Shown here one piece after another: positions 1-14,062 of a stretch of DNA of 64,000 nucleotides (position 1 is the stretch's first letter; each line of letters begins with the position of its first letter). The translations under genes were made by a program, and so were the position numbers. Origin of the DNA: Mycteria americana (Eukaryota; Chordata; Aves; Ciconiiformes; Ciconiidae); contig NC_134368.1 in NCBI RefSeq assembly GCF_035582795.1, positions 4,029,501-4,093,500 on the forward strand, read 5' to 3'. The notes below the pieces were generated by a model that was given only the letters and a program-made list of their open reading frames with translations, searched no databases and was not told the origin of the DNA.

Positions 1-3000
1 TCTGTTGCATTGAAATTAATCCTTCTCTGCGATCAGCTATGGAGAAAGCATGCACCAAAGACAAAGCCTTTCTTCTAGGACAGTTGGCCACTTCTCAGTC
101 AATTAGTGGGATTAATTCAGCTGTTGACCTCAATAGGAGTTGTCCCCAAATCAAAAAGTGAGCCAAGCAGACTAAAAAATACACGTAGCAAAAGCCAACA
201 TGAAATTCAGGTAAGTACATACGCACACACTAACAGATCCGAAACTCGTTGCTAAGTATCACACAAACTCAAAAGGAAGCATTTAGTCATCCATAAAAGT
301 TACGATTGACTTCAGTTTGGCACAGAGGTATCACACCAGGTTTGCAAAGAGTTCAAAGAATTTTTATATGAAACCATAAATTGGTCAAGTTTGTGAAGCA
401 CGCAGTGTGAGCAGGTCCCTATGTGCAAGCTTTAAGGAAATATCAAACCACACATACAAATGTCATCACCAGACAGGGTGAATCTGTGAAAGCCACAGCA
501 ACAAGAAATGCTTTAAAAAAAGACCTCATTTATAAAAATTACCAGGTTTTGCACGCACATCTCAATTTGCTACTCTAGCAACACCATCCTAGCATCAAAT
601 CCATTTTGGTTGGAATGAGTCCTTTGAAATACCGAACAAGAAATCTTACTGTAAGATTTTAATTTTTTTTTAAAAGCATTCCTCAATCTTTTCCTCAAGT
701 CAGACCATGGGAAGAACTTCGATCAGAACAACTGCCCACAAACTCCCTGCTGGATGTTGTTTTTTAATTCACTAACATCCTGAGTAACGCTCCTTCTTCC
801 TCCATAACCTTCTTTCTTACTCCATGACCTTCCTTTCCTCAAAAAGACTCTGGGTTTTTTCTTTCCCCCTCCTTCATAAATCACTCATGCCAGAATTACA
901 CAGCCATCTGTGCCAAGGTAAGAGCAGACATCAGTGTATTTCAATGTTATACTGGTTTGTATAACCAAGAAAAAAAAAAACTCTTGAGAAAAGCCCTCTT
1001 CAAAAAAGTGCAAATATTGATACCCAAACTCTTCATGCCTCGCAACACAAACTGAAAGTTTCAAAAATGAAAGATTCTTTCAAGTAAATAAAGAGAAAAT
1101 ACTGGGTTCATGAAAGTGTGCATCAAAACAAAGGCAACCCTCCAGTCTAAGAAGACCGCGCTCATTAAGATCAAACAGGGGAACGATGGACCACGGGTTT
1201 GACCACGTAGATGTTGCAAGACTGAGAGATATGAAGCCAGGAGAAAGCTGTATGCTTAGCACCTCCGAAAGCTGCTGTTCTCCTGCGCAGGCTACAGGAG
1301 TACTAGCTGCACACCCAAAACATCTCATTTATGTTTCTACTATACCTTAAAAGGGACGCTCATTCAACTTTCACTTCCCCAACTCGACGGTCAAAGCTTT
1401 TCCGATTAATACCAAACCGGGACGACGATGGGTAGTACACAATCAATCCTTATTAAGGCTGATGATTATTCTCGATGCGCCCTGTAAGAGAGAAACACCC
1501 AGTTAATGGCTTGTGCCAAGATGAGCAAGTCGTTTCACAAGGATCAGCCATATTAAGCAAACAGCCTTTTCATTGTCCCAGCTACTTGAATTTTGTCGTG
1601 GATGACCGGGACTGTCCCATATAACTGAGATTGTCCCAGCCACTAACGTCGTCTCCATATAAAATAAGTTTATCAAAGTATCACAAGCACAGCTGCAGGT
1701 ACACCAGCCTGCAGAAGGCACGGAGAGGGTGGAGAAGACAACTGAAGACCATAGCTCAGGCCATCTGGGGAGCAGCCCACGGCTACGCAGTCTGCTAATA
1801 CACCAGGAGCCTAATGAACAAAAAAAAAATTAGTCTTAAACTGTTCTGGTTTGCAGAGAAGACAACGAGGAACATAACAGCACTTGGCCTGAAGCTGGAA
1901 AGATCTTCAGTTGTGCCAGATTTTACATCTAAAGCTAGACCGCTGCCTTAAAAACCACCTTATTTTCCCTTTTCTAGAGAAGGCAAGGTTTGTGGGCAGG
2001 AGCAGGACCCCTTGTTAGGCCAGCCAGCATCAGTGGAAAAAGGGGACAAACCTTTCAACCGTACAAGCCCTTCTGGAGGCCTGACGCAGGGGAAGGTGCC
2101 TTCAAAGCTATGCTCTACTCACAAAAATGGCTCCGAGGTGGAATTAGGCATGCATCAGTTAGACCATCTGCGGGAGCAGATAGGTGGCTCTTCTGGAGTT
2201 GTGGGTATGTTAGTAAGGAGGAGAGGAAAACAATAACTATTTCATCAAGATGGGGGAGAGAAGAGTGAATTATTTCCTTGGCAACCAGCTCAACGGGACC
2301 CAGTTATTTTCTCAATTATTCAGTTAAATACATTCAGTTTCTCAGCTACTTTCTATAGGACTCCTTCCAGTTTTAGATTTCATTTTCAACCAAAGCTTCC
2401 CACACTTTCCACATGCCGCACAACACATAAACAGGCAAGACGCATTTTTATAAGGTAAGGCAAGTCTGAAATCACTAAACCCACCTATGCTGTTAGAACA
2501 TCTTGGCCAAAGCTAACAATCCCCTCAACTGTAGCAAGTGAAAAGCTGATTTTCTTTATTACAATGGTTTACTACAGCACTAAAGCTCTCTCGCACAGAG
2601 AGTAAGCTGCTGTGCACAGCACCCAAACCACCCACCAGCACCCAGGCAGCAAAGCTGGCAGCTGAATCGATGCCTGGGAGCTCCGACAGCAAATCCCGGG
2701 TTTGCCCCTGAGCACCTTGATGTAGCTGACAGGGACTGCCAGGCTGCAGAGCACCACTGAAAGAACCAATATCCCCGCTCCAACTCAAAGTATTGCAACG
2801 ACAGCTTTTATATTTGCATTTGATAAACAGGATGATCAATTTTTATTTAAGTTGTTGTAGAAAGGAGGTATATTCTGCAGACACAGGGAATAAGCAGCAG
2901 ATCATCTTCTCCCTCGTGGTGCAGCAATGCTCCCCAGACACCCACTCCATCGCTTTGCATTCCCCAACAAATAACCCAGGCTCGCTCACAGCAATGTGGA

Positions 3001-6000
3001 TTCCCGATCCGGCTTTGTAGCAAAACAGGCTCCCTCTAATTATCCCTCAGCCTGACGACATCTAAATGGTGGAAAAGGAATACGGCAGAGACTCAAAATG
3101 AGAGAGTGTGAAAACAAGACCGTCTCCTTTCTCCATTCACACCGCAAGTCCCAAGCGCATGAGGACACGCTCCTGCCTGAGTCATTCCCAGCAACGCTTC
3201 ACAGCCCAGCAGCAACCACAGGTATTTCCCATGCAAGTGGGTTGTTTTTTTTTTTTAAATTATTTAAAATGAGAGGATAACAAGAGTAACTTTAGGACTG
3301 CAAGGAGCAACGGTGTGATTAGGAGGACCAGTCATGTCTATAGACTCTTACTAGAAGTAATTTATATGCAAGTAAAACAAATATCCCCCACTTTTCTAGG
3401 AAAATGCCAAATTCCATACTGATTTACACGCTTTACAATCTCATTGACTTCAGAGGGATTGCCTGCGGTATGAATCACCAGGCTGTGGCCGCCCAGCAAT
3501 ACAGAGTAATCCCTTCACAGTCCTCCTTTCAAAAACCCTATCATCCGACCAGGTGCTGCAGCAAAGACCCCACAAGCCAAGTCTCAGCCCTGCGGCGACG
3601 CTTCTCCTCTCCCTATTAAAGCCTGGGGAGGGGGTGTAAGGGAAATAAAAGTCCGATAATGGAAATGCCGACAAGCGAAAATCCTGGCCTCGGCGAGCCT
3701 GGCGCGCGTGGCCGAGGGGTTATTGGGGCAGTGTAGGGGGAGAGGCATGAACCCTCCTTCAACTTAATTAAATCCAGATCCAAAAGCCATTCTGATCTGA
3801 GGGCATTAAGTATTTTTGTTAGGAAGCGCAGGGATAAACTAACTCCTAACTCTGGCCCTAATCTTTTTTCATTGTTGTTTAAATTCTCCCACTTCCTAAG
3901 ACTTCAGCATTTCCTCGTGATCAAGAGGAGCTCCAGTCTGCCAGCTCATCTGCCCCTGCTCCCCAAGGCATCTGGGCAGATGCTTCCCCCAACCAGGCTT
4001 TTAAAATTACACGACTTGCTTCTGCGTTTACAAACATCGGTGCAAAAGGCAACTGCTGACCCCACTCTTCACTTTAATCACAGATGTTATTTACAGTGCT
4101 AGCAACACACTGGGACAGAGGCTAATAAATGTTTAATGGCCCAGTAAACACCAAGGGCTTTATCTACAACCCATTTCAAAGCCTGATCAAATATAATAAT
4201 CCTTTGCACATCTGTCTGCCACTTCCCTGGCCTCCTGCGGGATGGGAGGAGATGTACACGGCTGCTCCATATTCAGACAAGAAAGAGGGGTTAGCTATAG
4301 GCAAAGAGGGGTTAGCTATAGGGACACGGATGTTTTCCCTGCCTCCATCTCAGTTTCTTGCTTCCAGAAGGGCAGGACTATGCACCACCCTGTCAGACCT
4401 CAACTTCCATATCATATAGAAATGCAGGTGGCACCTGCCTCTAGGATTCAATAAAGCAGTTAGCTGTAACAGGAGTATTACACATCGGAAGCAGAGAATA
4501 TATGGAGGAAGTTGAGAGAAGTATCATTTACTTTCAGACTGGGGCACAGGGGAAAAATCCTGCACGCTTCATGAAGTGCTTTAGGAAACTATAAGACCAG
4601 AAATGGTGAAGCTTTTTAGAAGGAAGCTTTATTAAAAAAAAAATACGGAAACAGGATCAATACTTAAGCAGTTTATATATTGCACAACTTGCACAATGCA
4701 TAGGATTGCCAAGTAGCTGAATTCTTCACATGCGTCTACCCAGGCAAGTGCTGACTCCTGCCAGACCAACCAATTCAGCGCATGGGGGAGGAAAAACAAT
4801 TTTTCAGGCAGATAAACCACTTCCTCAGATCCGAAATGGAAGATATAACCCCCCAATTATAGCTGTGGGTCCATTACTCAATATTCCCTCCCCATGCAAG
4901 TCTTACTTATCTTCTAGACCCTCATATCTCCAATACGATTTTAAATGAGTCATCTTGACACATTAAAGCTAAGCAGTTACGTTTTTATTACGCTATTACA
5001 CACCGCTGTGACAAGCTTCCCTAAAGACCTGATGCTAAATCACAGTCCAATTATGGTTTAGGTAAACGCACATGAACAAGAGACAAACAGAGCAGAAAAA
5101 GCCACAAGGACTTCACAGGGGAGACCTCACCCCGACGCAGGGTTGCACCATGGCACCATCCAGCTATTCAACACATGGGCTCCAGGAACCAGACCGGTTC
5201 CATAGTTTTCTGGACCATATTCAAGGTTTGATTTTTTTTTCAGCCTCCAAAGTAGCCCCAAAATCAGGTCCTGGTACCGGTAAGGTCATCTGAAATAGCC
5301 AAGGTCAACTGACTCCACCACCACCACCACCTCATCATCGCTCAGATGACGGGACAGACCTGCTTCCCAGTTCGATCTGGTCAAACTGGAGGGTCCTCCA
5401 ACTCTGATCGATGCAGAAGGCGAGGGATCAGGGCAGGATTACAAAAACGGAGGCTCGAGGCCAAGACAAAGCAGCCTGGAGGCAGGGCTGTCGACAGGGC
5501 GTAGCTCACCCGTGCTGCCGCACACCGGCCCCTTCCCTCCCCTCCATGGGACATTTTCATTTATTTTTCATGTTTTAAAAAAACTCACAGAGCTGCCAAA
5601 AATGTCAAATTAGAGCACAGCGAGAGCTCATAATAAATCCACCCAAGTGAACCGCAGCACTGCTTGGCTGCCTTTTTGGGTGAAACCAAAAATGGCGAAA
5701 GCAAAGATCTACCGGCAATTACACCCAAAACGCTTCCTGTCTTTGCACGGATCTTTGTTTGCTTTGGGTTTTAGTGGTAGATGGGAGCACAGACTACAAT
5801 TTGTGGCAGATAGGTTATTGCTGCTAAGGCAAAGAGCTTTTTTTTCTTCCTCCCTTAACAGATAAAGCACTAAAAACGCTACTCTGAAACAGCTTGGTCC
5901 TGCGTTCACAGATGGTAGCAAAAATTAGCATTATTTATTTGTGGCTTTAGTCATTTTTTAAAAGAAAAAAAAAAAAGATAAAGGAAGAAATGCACCCAAA

Positions 6001-6418
6001 TTAGGACACACTCCCCTTTCTTTTGCAACTAATACTTCAAAATGCAGCAGGGAAAGAGCATTTTGCAGAGCTCTAGGAAACCACACTTAGAAAAAAAAAA
6101 AAATTTACCCAAGAAGGAGAATGAAAACAAGCAGAACAATGAGAGTCACGGAAGTTTGCTCCGAGGAGACATCTGGGAAGGTGAAAGGAGGAAGCAAGTG
6201 AAAGAAAACACACAGCATAAAGAAACAGATTAATCCAAAACGGCAAGAGAAGAATCATTAAGCCGTTTTACATTCATACAGCACTGCATACAACAAACAA
6301 GACGTGATCGTATAGTGCTGTACGATTCAAAGTCTAGCTGCATTTATATACACAGTCACACCCCTACAGAGGGCTCAGCCCACCCCTGTATCTCCTGAGG
6401 ACCTCAACCTTCCTGTCT
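1..6418. other. Non-coding stretch with no recognised gene
   Basis: I see no recognisable coding exon, RNA gene or interspersed repeat here on either strand. Open frames are short (under about 105 codons), have no family resemblance and are often contradicted by open frames on the other strand. The stretch contains a short CCA microsatellite near 5316-5330, a 21-bp tandem duplication at 4282-4322 and several A or T runs. By position it may be intron of the minus-strand gene whose first exon lies near 29.7-30.0 kb, or intergenic DNA. The sequence alone does not decide this. Confidence 0.5.
4282..4322. repeat. 21-bp tandem duplication
   Basis: Two head-to-tail copies of a unit beginning AAAGAGGGGTTAGC lie at 4282-4302 and 4303-4322 and are identical over the visible length. 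This is consistent with a recent local slippage or duplication. Confidence 0.85.
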
Positions 6419-7735
6419 TAGAATCACAGAGTGATTGAGGTTGGAAGACACCTCAGAGGACATCTGCTCCAACCTCCTGCTCAAGCAGGGCCACCCAGAG
6501 CTGGTTACCCAGGACCGTGTCCAGACGGCTTTTGAATATCTCCAAGGATGGAGACTCCACAACCTCCCTGGGCAACCTGTGCCAGTGCTCGGTCACCCTC
6601 GCAGTCAAAAAGCGTTTCCTGATGTTCAGAGGGACCCTGCTGTGTCTCAGTTTGTGCCCATGGCCCCTTGTCCTGTCACCGGGCACCACTGGAAAGAGCC
6701 TGGCTCCGTCCGCTTTGCAGCCTCCCCTCAGGTATTTGTCGACATTGATGAGACCCCCCTGAGCCTTCTCTTCTCCAGGCTGAACAGTCCCAGCTCTCTC
6801 AGCCTTTCCTCACAGCAGAGATGCTCCAGTGCCTTCCTCATCTTCGTGGCCCTTCGCTGGACTCTCTCCACTATGTCCGTGTCTCTCTTGTCCTGGGGAG
6901 CCCAGCACTGGACACAGCACTCCAGGGGTGGCCTCCCCAGTGCTGAGCCGAGGGGAAGGATCACCTCCCTCCGCCTGCTGGCAATGCTTTGTCTAACGCA
7001 GCCCAGGACACCACTGGCCCTCTTTGCCGCAAGGGCCCGTTGCTGGCTCATGGTCAACTTGGTGTCCACCAGGACGCCCAGGTCCTTTCCTGCCAAGCTG
7101 CTTTCCAGCTGGGTGGCCCCCAGCACATACTGGTGCCTAGGGTTGTTCCTCCCCAGGGGCAGGACTTTGCACTTGTCCTTGTTGAACTTCATGAGGTCCC
7201 TGTTGGCCCATTTCTCCAGCCTGGTGAGGTCCCTCTGGATGGCAGCATGACCATCTGGAGTATCAGCCACTCTTCTCAGTTGGACCCCAGTTTGGTGTCA
7301 TCAGCAAACTTGCTTAGGATGCACTCTGCCCCACAATCCAGATCATTAATGAAGATGTTAAATAGGACTGGACCCAGTATTGACCCCTGGGGTACTGCTA
7401 GTTACTGGCCTCCCAGTAGACTTCGTGCCACTGGTCACCACCCTGTGGGCCCAACCATTCAACCAGTTTTCAACCCACCTCACTGCCTGCTCATCCAGTC
7501 CGTACATCAACAGCTTCTCTAGGAGCTGTGAGACAGGGTCTAAGGCTTTACTGAACTCCAGGTAGACAATGTCCACTGCTCTCCCCTCATCTGCCAGGCC
7601 AGTCACATCATAGAAGTTTCCCAAGTTGGTCAAGCAGGACTTCCCCTTGGTGAATCCATGATGACCACTCCTGATGATTTTCTTGTCCATCAAGTGCCTG
7701 GAAATGGTTTCCAGGATGAGCTGCTCCATCTCCTA
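6419..7735 (-). mobile_element. CR1 LINE retrotransposon fragment, 5'-truncated, with degenerate reverse transcriptase
   Basis: The plus strand begins TAGAATCACAGAGTGATTGAGG, which reads as the complement of a CR1 3' end, so the element lies on the minus strand with its 5' side near 7735. Minus-strand frames show CR1 reverse-transcriptase segments: an EQLILETISRHL block near 7729, a PQGSILGP block near 7370-7390, the catalytic FADD codons at 7297-7308, and an LEKWANRDLMKFN block near 7200. These segments sit in different frames, with a stop soon after the FADD-DTKLGS stretch, so the frame is broken in at least two places and the copy is dead. It is 5'-truncated, as most CR1 copies are. About 1.3 kb makes it the longest mobile-element remnant in the window. 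Confidence 0.95.
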
Positions 7736-10576
7736 CCTGTGCTTATAGTTTTGGCTCAAAAAACCCGGAGAATCTCACATTTATCTACTCAGTCTTCTGG
7801 AGGGATACTGCTTGATTAATTGCAGTGACAGAAATTGCAGGGAAACAGTACACGCAAGAAAGAAAAATACTTGTAGGTCACTACGAAATCTGACCTCATA
7901 CAGGCAAGCTCATCACCAAAGAGTTTAGTTTAGATGAACAAGTAAAAAAGGCACAGAGAGCATCAGCTATATAGAAGATAAATATACATCATTTTCTCCA
8001 GTAGTGAAGCCTATCCTCACTGCAGGAAATTGCCATTTACTTCTAGCACAAATGGATTACTCATGGACAGAGAAGCCGGCAGCAAAATTAACTCTTAGAG
8101 CCCAGCGTGTCCCAGGAGATCTGATCAAACCCAGCCTGCTCCTTTCCTCCACTGCACACAGACTGGGAACCCCATGGCCTCTTTGATCGCTTCCATCCCC
8201 ACAATAATTATTCGAATGTTTAGCTTCTTGATTTTGGCAGAAACTCTCTTAAAAGCCCAATCAAGAACAATTAAATGCAAGAATTAAGTGAAATAAGGTG
8301 CCAATAAGGTTTGGTGTCTGCCGCTCTTCCCTTAAGTGGGATGGAAGATCAAGTGCTCAGCATACAGGCTCCTGAGAAAACCTACAAAGGGAGATACCCT
8401 CAGAAGAGATGCAAAAAGCCTTTTTCTTAATAGAAACCATCTAGAACTTGCCAATAAGAAAAGCTGATTCCTGCAAGACCAGCGAGATGGAGCCCTGGCT
8501 TCAGCTCCCACTTGGGCTCAGCACTTCAAATCCACTTCCCATGCGCCAGGGAGAGCAGCCTAGTCAGCCCATGGTCTTTCTGGTCCTTCCCTGATGATGC
8601 TACGATGCTAAGCAGCCAAATATGCAAGTCACTACACCAGAAAGTACATAGCGTAGCGATTAATGGACTTACCTAGGAGGGAAGTTCTGCCCATGGTCCT
8701 CTTTCTCAGAACTTTTTATGTGTTTTATATTAGCTATTCATCGGACTTGAGAAACCCCCAAGCGCTCACACTGCACGCACTGCTGAGAAGAGGGACCAGG
8801 GCACAACTCCTTCCCTTTTATGTTCGAGCATTAAATCGTGCGCTCTTCCGCATGGGCGCTCAGCCTTGAGCGGCAAGGAGGGATGCAGCACTTGTGCTTC
8901 AAACAGCCAGACAGCGCTGCAGGTTTCCTGCCAATGATCAAAGGAACGGCAACCTAACACCCAGACCAGAAGCATCTCGAGGAGCTTCCAGTGTTGGCTG
9001 CCCAAAGAGCCTATGTTCCTGGGATCACAGTTGTGATCTTATTTTAATTTTTTTTTTTCCTTTTAAGAACATAGGTCTTCAAAAATTGCCTCTTACTCAA
9101 AGGCTCACAGCTGTATGACAATCACATTCAGATTCAAAGTTTTCTACTCATTCATGAATTCAAAAGTAACACTAAGCAGATGCACCATTAAGTCCAGTTT
9201 CCTTATTTTTGAGAACAAGTACAATTATCCCCAACTTCACAGACACAAGATGCTCCTAGAGAAGTGACTTGTTAAACAGTGAGATGACAGAGGCAGCAAC
9301 AAAAGCCCACTCACCCTACCACTGGTCTCATGCCTTGCAAAATAATTGCCTTCCCACCCAGAACTAAAGGTTACAATTACAGTGAGAATGAGTCAAGCCG
9401 GAAAGACTTATTTAAAAAAAGGGAAAAAAATGGAAAGTTTTAATGAAAACATGCAGGCAATTCTAAGAGAGGAGAGAGGCCTGGTTTTGCATTGCACCTT
9501 GTTTGCTCATGCTTTGTCTCAGTTACCAACCACAAATTAAAAACTTTTGTTAAAACTTTGCTCGTCTGGTACCTTTAATACTTAGTCACTAGAAATGAAC
9601 ATCTGTTTTGCTTTGAGGCTTTCAGCAGTGACTCAATGTTATCTACAGTTTTGGACCGCTGAAGGTTAGTATTCCTCAGGTTTTTTTCCCCCGCCCCTAG
9701 CAACAGGGCTGCGTGCTTTCAGAAGGAGGAACCACAATACCAAATCCTGTTACAAAATCATTCAAGTTTGACACGAGGAGGAAGCACAGGACTCAGAGAG
9801 ATTTCATCCTCAGCTGGAAACAAACCAGCTGAGATCTCTCCCAGCGCATACCTGTGCCCGATAGCTCTCTAGGATCAAGACACCATCGTGATGCATGGCT
9901 TTCAGGCTCTGGAGAAGCAGCAATCTCCTGCTGTGTTTACAGTAAGCCCGATAAACACGCCGCAATTAAAATGACTCCAGTAGCGCTCTCAGCATGTGCA
10001 TCCCTCAGAGCCTGAAAGCAATCCCAAAGGTTTATCTGCGACTTAACCTCCGCTGCCTTCAGGCACGGCAGATAGCTCAGCATCACGTATCTTCATCAGC
10101 AGTGAAGTGCTCGAGGTAGACGCATAGCTTTAGAAAGAGGATGCAGCAGCAGGAAATATCCCTGCACCGAGGGACCCAATTAACTTGGTGATATAAGACA
10201 CCAGCATCCTATTAACACGGTAGACGCTGTGCATGCACAAAGGCAATGCCACGCCTGGGAAAAGGACTTCAAGGACAACATACGCTGCGTGTATGTGCAA
10301 GGGAAGAGCCTGGACACGGTCATCATCTGTCCTGCTGTCAGGGAAGGGATCTGTGCCGTATCCAAGCCAGCTGACAAACTGACCATTAACTGCCATTTCC
10401 TGCCTATTTGTGCAGGGCCGATCCTGCGGCTCATTCAGTGAATGAGTATTTTCCCCGGAAGAGCAGTAGACATAAAGCAAATCTATAGACCTCCCCTTTA
10501 CCTCGCCAAACGGCAGCTGTAAAACAGACCCATGCGGCTGAAGGGCGGGTACGCAGGCACAGGTTGGCTTTTCGGG

Positions 10577-10630
10577 GTTTCGCCGCCTCCCACATCAGAC
10601 GTGGTTTCGCCATCTCCCACATCAGACATG
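10577..10630. repeat. 27-bp imperfect tandem duplication
   Basis: Two copies of a unit beginning GTTTCGCC and containing CTCCCACATCAGAC lie at 10577-10603 and 10604-10630, differing at a few bases. Confidence 0.8.
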
Positions 10631-11164
10631 GGCATGCCACACTCGAAGGGTTTTACAATCCACTTCACCCTCACATACAGATAAGGGCACTGCCATTGAG
10701 GATACAGATACTAACGCGCTGGGGGACAGAGATCCAAAGGGGAATCTGGGGAAACCTCTATTCCCGGCTCCCAGCTGAGCACTTTAACCTCCAAAAGGTT
10801 TTTCCCTCCTTCAGTAAAATCTTAAAAGTTAGTGTGCATAGTTACAGCCTGAGACTGCCTGAATGAGCACGACAGACCATATCTAAGATCCGTTTAATTC
10901 AATACCTCCAACAGCAACCAGCAGCAGGTCTAGGAAGCAAGGTCAGACCCGCACCAGCACGTACCATTTTCTCCCCAGAACACTTCCCAGTCTCCAGCAC
11001 ACACTGTTTCTGACCAGGGATCTCTACGCTTTCCTTCCATGAGTTTATCCAGTCAGTTTTTCACTCCGTGTAAGTTTTTAAGGATCCTATGGCAAGTAGC
11101 AGCATAGCTTAACACATGGGGTGGAAGTGTTTACAAACACCGAGAGCGTGCAGGGGGAGGATGT

Positions 11165-11240
11165 GCTACCAGGAGAGTACCATCAACTCCAAAGATTACA
11201 AAGCTACCAGAACAGTACCATCAACTCCAAAAACTATGAC
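11165..11240. repeat. 38-bp imperfect tandem duplication
   Basis: Two copies of a unit beginning GCTACCAG and containing AGTACCATCAACTCCAAA lie at 11165-11202 and 11203-11240. A few substitutions separate them. Confidence 0.8.
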
Positions 11241-14010
11241 ACTCACAGCTCACAAAGCTCCGCTGAGTTCTCACCCCCAAGTTTTTATGGCGTTAATATC
11301 GACTACGACAAACAAGCATTGCCATGCAAGTCTTAAAGATTCAAACTGTGCTCCTCATTAGTATCTCTGCAGGCAAAGAAGCAGAAGAACTGGTTTGGAA
11401 AGAGAAAAGGAAAGAAAATACCGATGACTCCGATAACATGTCTAATTAATAAAGCATAAACTAGACGGGCTGGTTCAGTCTGTGCGTCCCATCTGCTTTG
11501 ACTTCAGTCGGGATGGTTCCCATCTCCACAAGTGCCAGTTTCCATAATCCCACGTGCTGACAAGCCAAAGACGTGCCTCCAGCACCCGGGCACATACGCT
11601 CTTCTACGGCATTACCGCACATCCTTGCGTTCTTCTCTTAGGAAGAAGGGATGAACGATGAAAAATATGAGTGCCCAGTATGCAAAGGATGGTCCTGAGA
11701 TACCAAGGCTGTGTTTCGTCCTTGGGATAGAAGAGTTTGGTATGAGTTTGCCATCACTTCGTAGTCACCGGTCCTCCGTGGCCTCTAGGTAGGTACTTAT
11801 CTACCTTTAAAGCCTTAACCTCGTAACAGCTAACATCTTTTATTCTGTTGCACTTTAAGTGACTTTGCAATCAACTTGCATGAAGTTCTATAGTGTAAAA
11901 GTTGATTTATAAAGATTTATTTGTGGAGCGACGAGGCAAGCTCCCTACAGTCATCAGTTAAGAGTTACGATACCAGAAGTTCAGGTTCAGAGAAGGTCTT
12001 GCTCTCTCCATGTTTCTGGTCCTCCTTTTGGGAACAATAAGCAGAGAAGACACATACCGTAGAGTCCCAACAACGGGAAACATCTAGACACTCTCGCAAA
12101 CATGCGCCCTGGCCCTAAAAGCTTGAAAGAAAGGAAAAGGCAAGTAACAAAAGCGAGGGGAACACCTCCATCACTCCGAGGAGGTTAGCGGCAGAGCCAA
12201 GGACAGGATGTGGGAGATGGAGAAGCACATCAAGTGTCTGTGGCACCCTGACGAAGCAACCTCCGTGACTTAAAATGAAATGGAGAAGAGGTCAGTAGGA
12301 GGTGCAGCCAGTGTAACGTAGGGATTTCAGCCAGCGTACCATGAAAAATGCATATGAGCTCAGCAAAGCGGCAGGTCTTCACATACACAAAGCACCACTC
12401 CTGCTCCCCCTGGGAAACGGGAGCAGGGGGAAGATGGTTGTATCCCATTGCTGGTTTTAAAGAGGATTTCTCCTAAGTTACTAAATCTGTGAGAAGTTTT
12501 GAGACTTAGCTGCCAGGGACAGCCAGCAGAGAACACAAGGAGCAGAAAACTTGCCCCTGTCAAACCGAGGCAACCGCACAGAGCACTTTTTCCTCTTTCT
12601 CTGTAGTTTAGCACATTGGAAATATCTGCAGGCAGCAGGACGGAGGCAAGAGCTGTTCCTACAGCCATGCACAGGCCTCCAGAACAACAGGAAACGGGTG
12701 GTCAAGCGGTGCTGATAGTCCTGGTGCTTTCACTGCACTAACGCTCAATTGAGGACAGGCTGACTCATTCACCCCAGTTAAAAACCCAAACACCAACACC
12801 AGTCAGTCTGCTACAGATGGGAGTTCTTTTTTTTTTCAGGTTGCATTGTTACAGGTAGATTTCACGCAAATGGAATCCTTTCAAGGAGGTTAAATCCTTC
12901 AGAGGCAGAGAGGAGGCTACAGTCAATTCCAGACAAGCTTCTCCTGTATCACTTCATGCACGCCCAAAGTGCCTGTTGGCATCTGCGCCTGAACAAACCA
13001 GCAAGAATCAGACCCTGAAAAGATAGTCTATTATATTCTTTATGCAATACGAGGGAAGAAGAACGGGACTGAATAAGCAATGTCCTATTGGGAAAGTCCA
13101 CGCCACACCTACGATTACATACGAGAAAGAAATCAGCCTAGTGTTCAAGTCAGCCAAACAGGGAATGCCAAACCTTTTTTAAAGGAAAACCTCGAGTAAT
13201 TCGGATGTAAACAAGCTCATGTGCACCTGGGATACTAAGTCCCCTTCGCTGTCTTTGTACTAAAGAGCTCTACAGGTCTGAACTGCAGAGGGGGCTGGCT
13301 AGAGGAAGGACCGGGGAGGATCTGCCATCGCAGAAGCATCCCTAGCCCAAGCCACTGAGCTCCAGGTGTGACTTCCCACAGCTCTGGAGATATCTGACCC
13401 CTGCGGTTCACTCCGGCTCTGCTCCCGTCTCCACACCCCTCAAAATTCAACAGCATTAAGCAGTGGGGAGCTTCTGTTTGTAAATCACGGTTGCTACACC
13501 GAGGATCGTCATACATCGCAACTGCAATGTCAAAGGAACAACAAAGCGGTGGTGGTGAAATCCTACGGCACAGATTTGTTCTCCAGACTTCTCTCTTAAA
13601 GCTAAATGCAGACAGTGGATGTCAGTGGCTGGAACTTCATCCCAAGAAGGTCAACTAACACAGGAAGCCTTGGCCGCACTGGAATAGTCAAGATCTTGGG
13701 CAGAATACTTAAAAGCAAGCAGCTTAAAAGCAAACCAAGGAACTGGTTACTTAGGAATAGAGCTAACTCAGGTATATGCACAAAATAAAAGGCAGAAGAG
13801 CAGTTTAACTGGAACTTGCTGACTATGCGGAGGTGGTACGGGGGGGCAATGGAGATCGGGGCAGCAGCCAGAGCTTTGGAATAGGCACAGAAACAAGTTT
13901 CCACGGGAGCATGTTTCTTTAAAGTCAGATGTATTAGATCATCTTGTCCCCTAGAGAAAGTTGTTTCCTAATGTTTTGCCCAGACCAATTTCAAATGTCA
14001 AAAGCAATGG

Positions 14011-14062
14011 TTGGGTTTGTTGGTTTTGTTGGGGTTTTTTTTGTTTTGTTTTTTTTTTTTTA
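14011..14062. repeat. T/G-rich low-complexity tract
   Basis: The tract is built of TTGGG, TTTTGTT and pure T runs. It may be an old A-rich retroposon tail on the opposite strand or simple-sequence expansion. No element body is recognisable next to it. Confidence 0.7.

Noticed and set aside
6435-7522. Plus-strand frames of 271 and 177 codons
   Set aside because: They are antisense shadows of the minus-strand CR1 reverse-transcriptase remnant.
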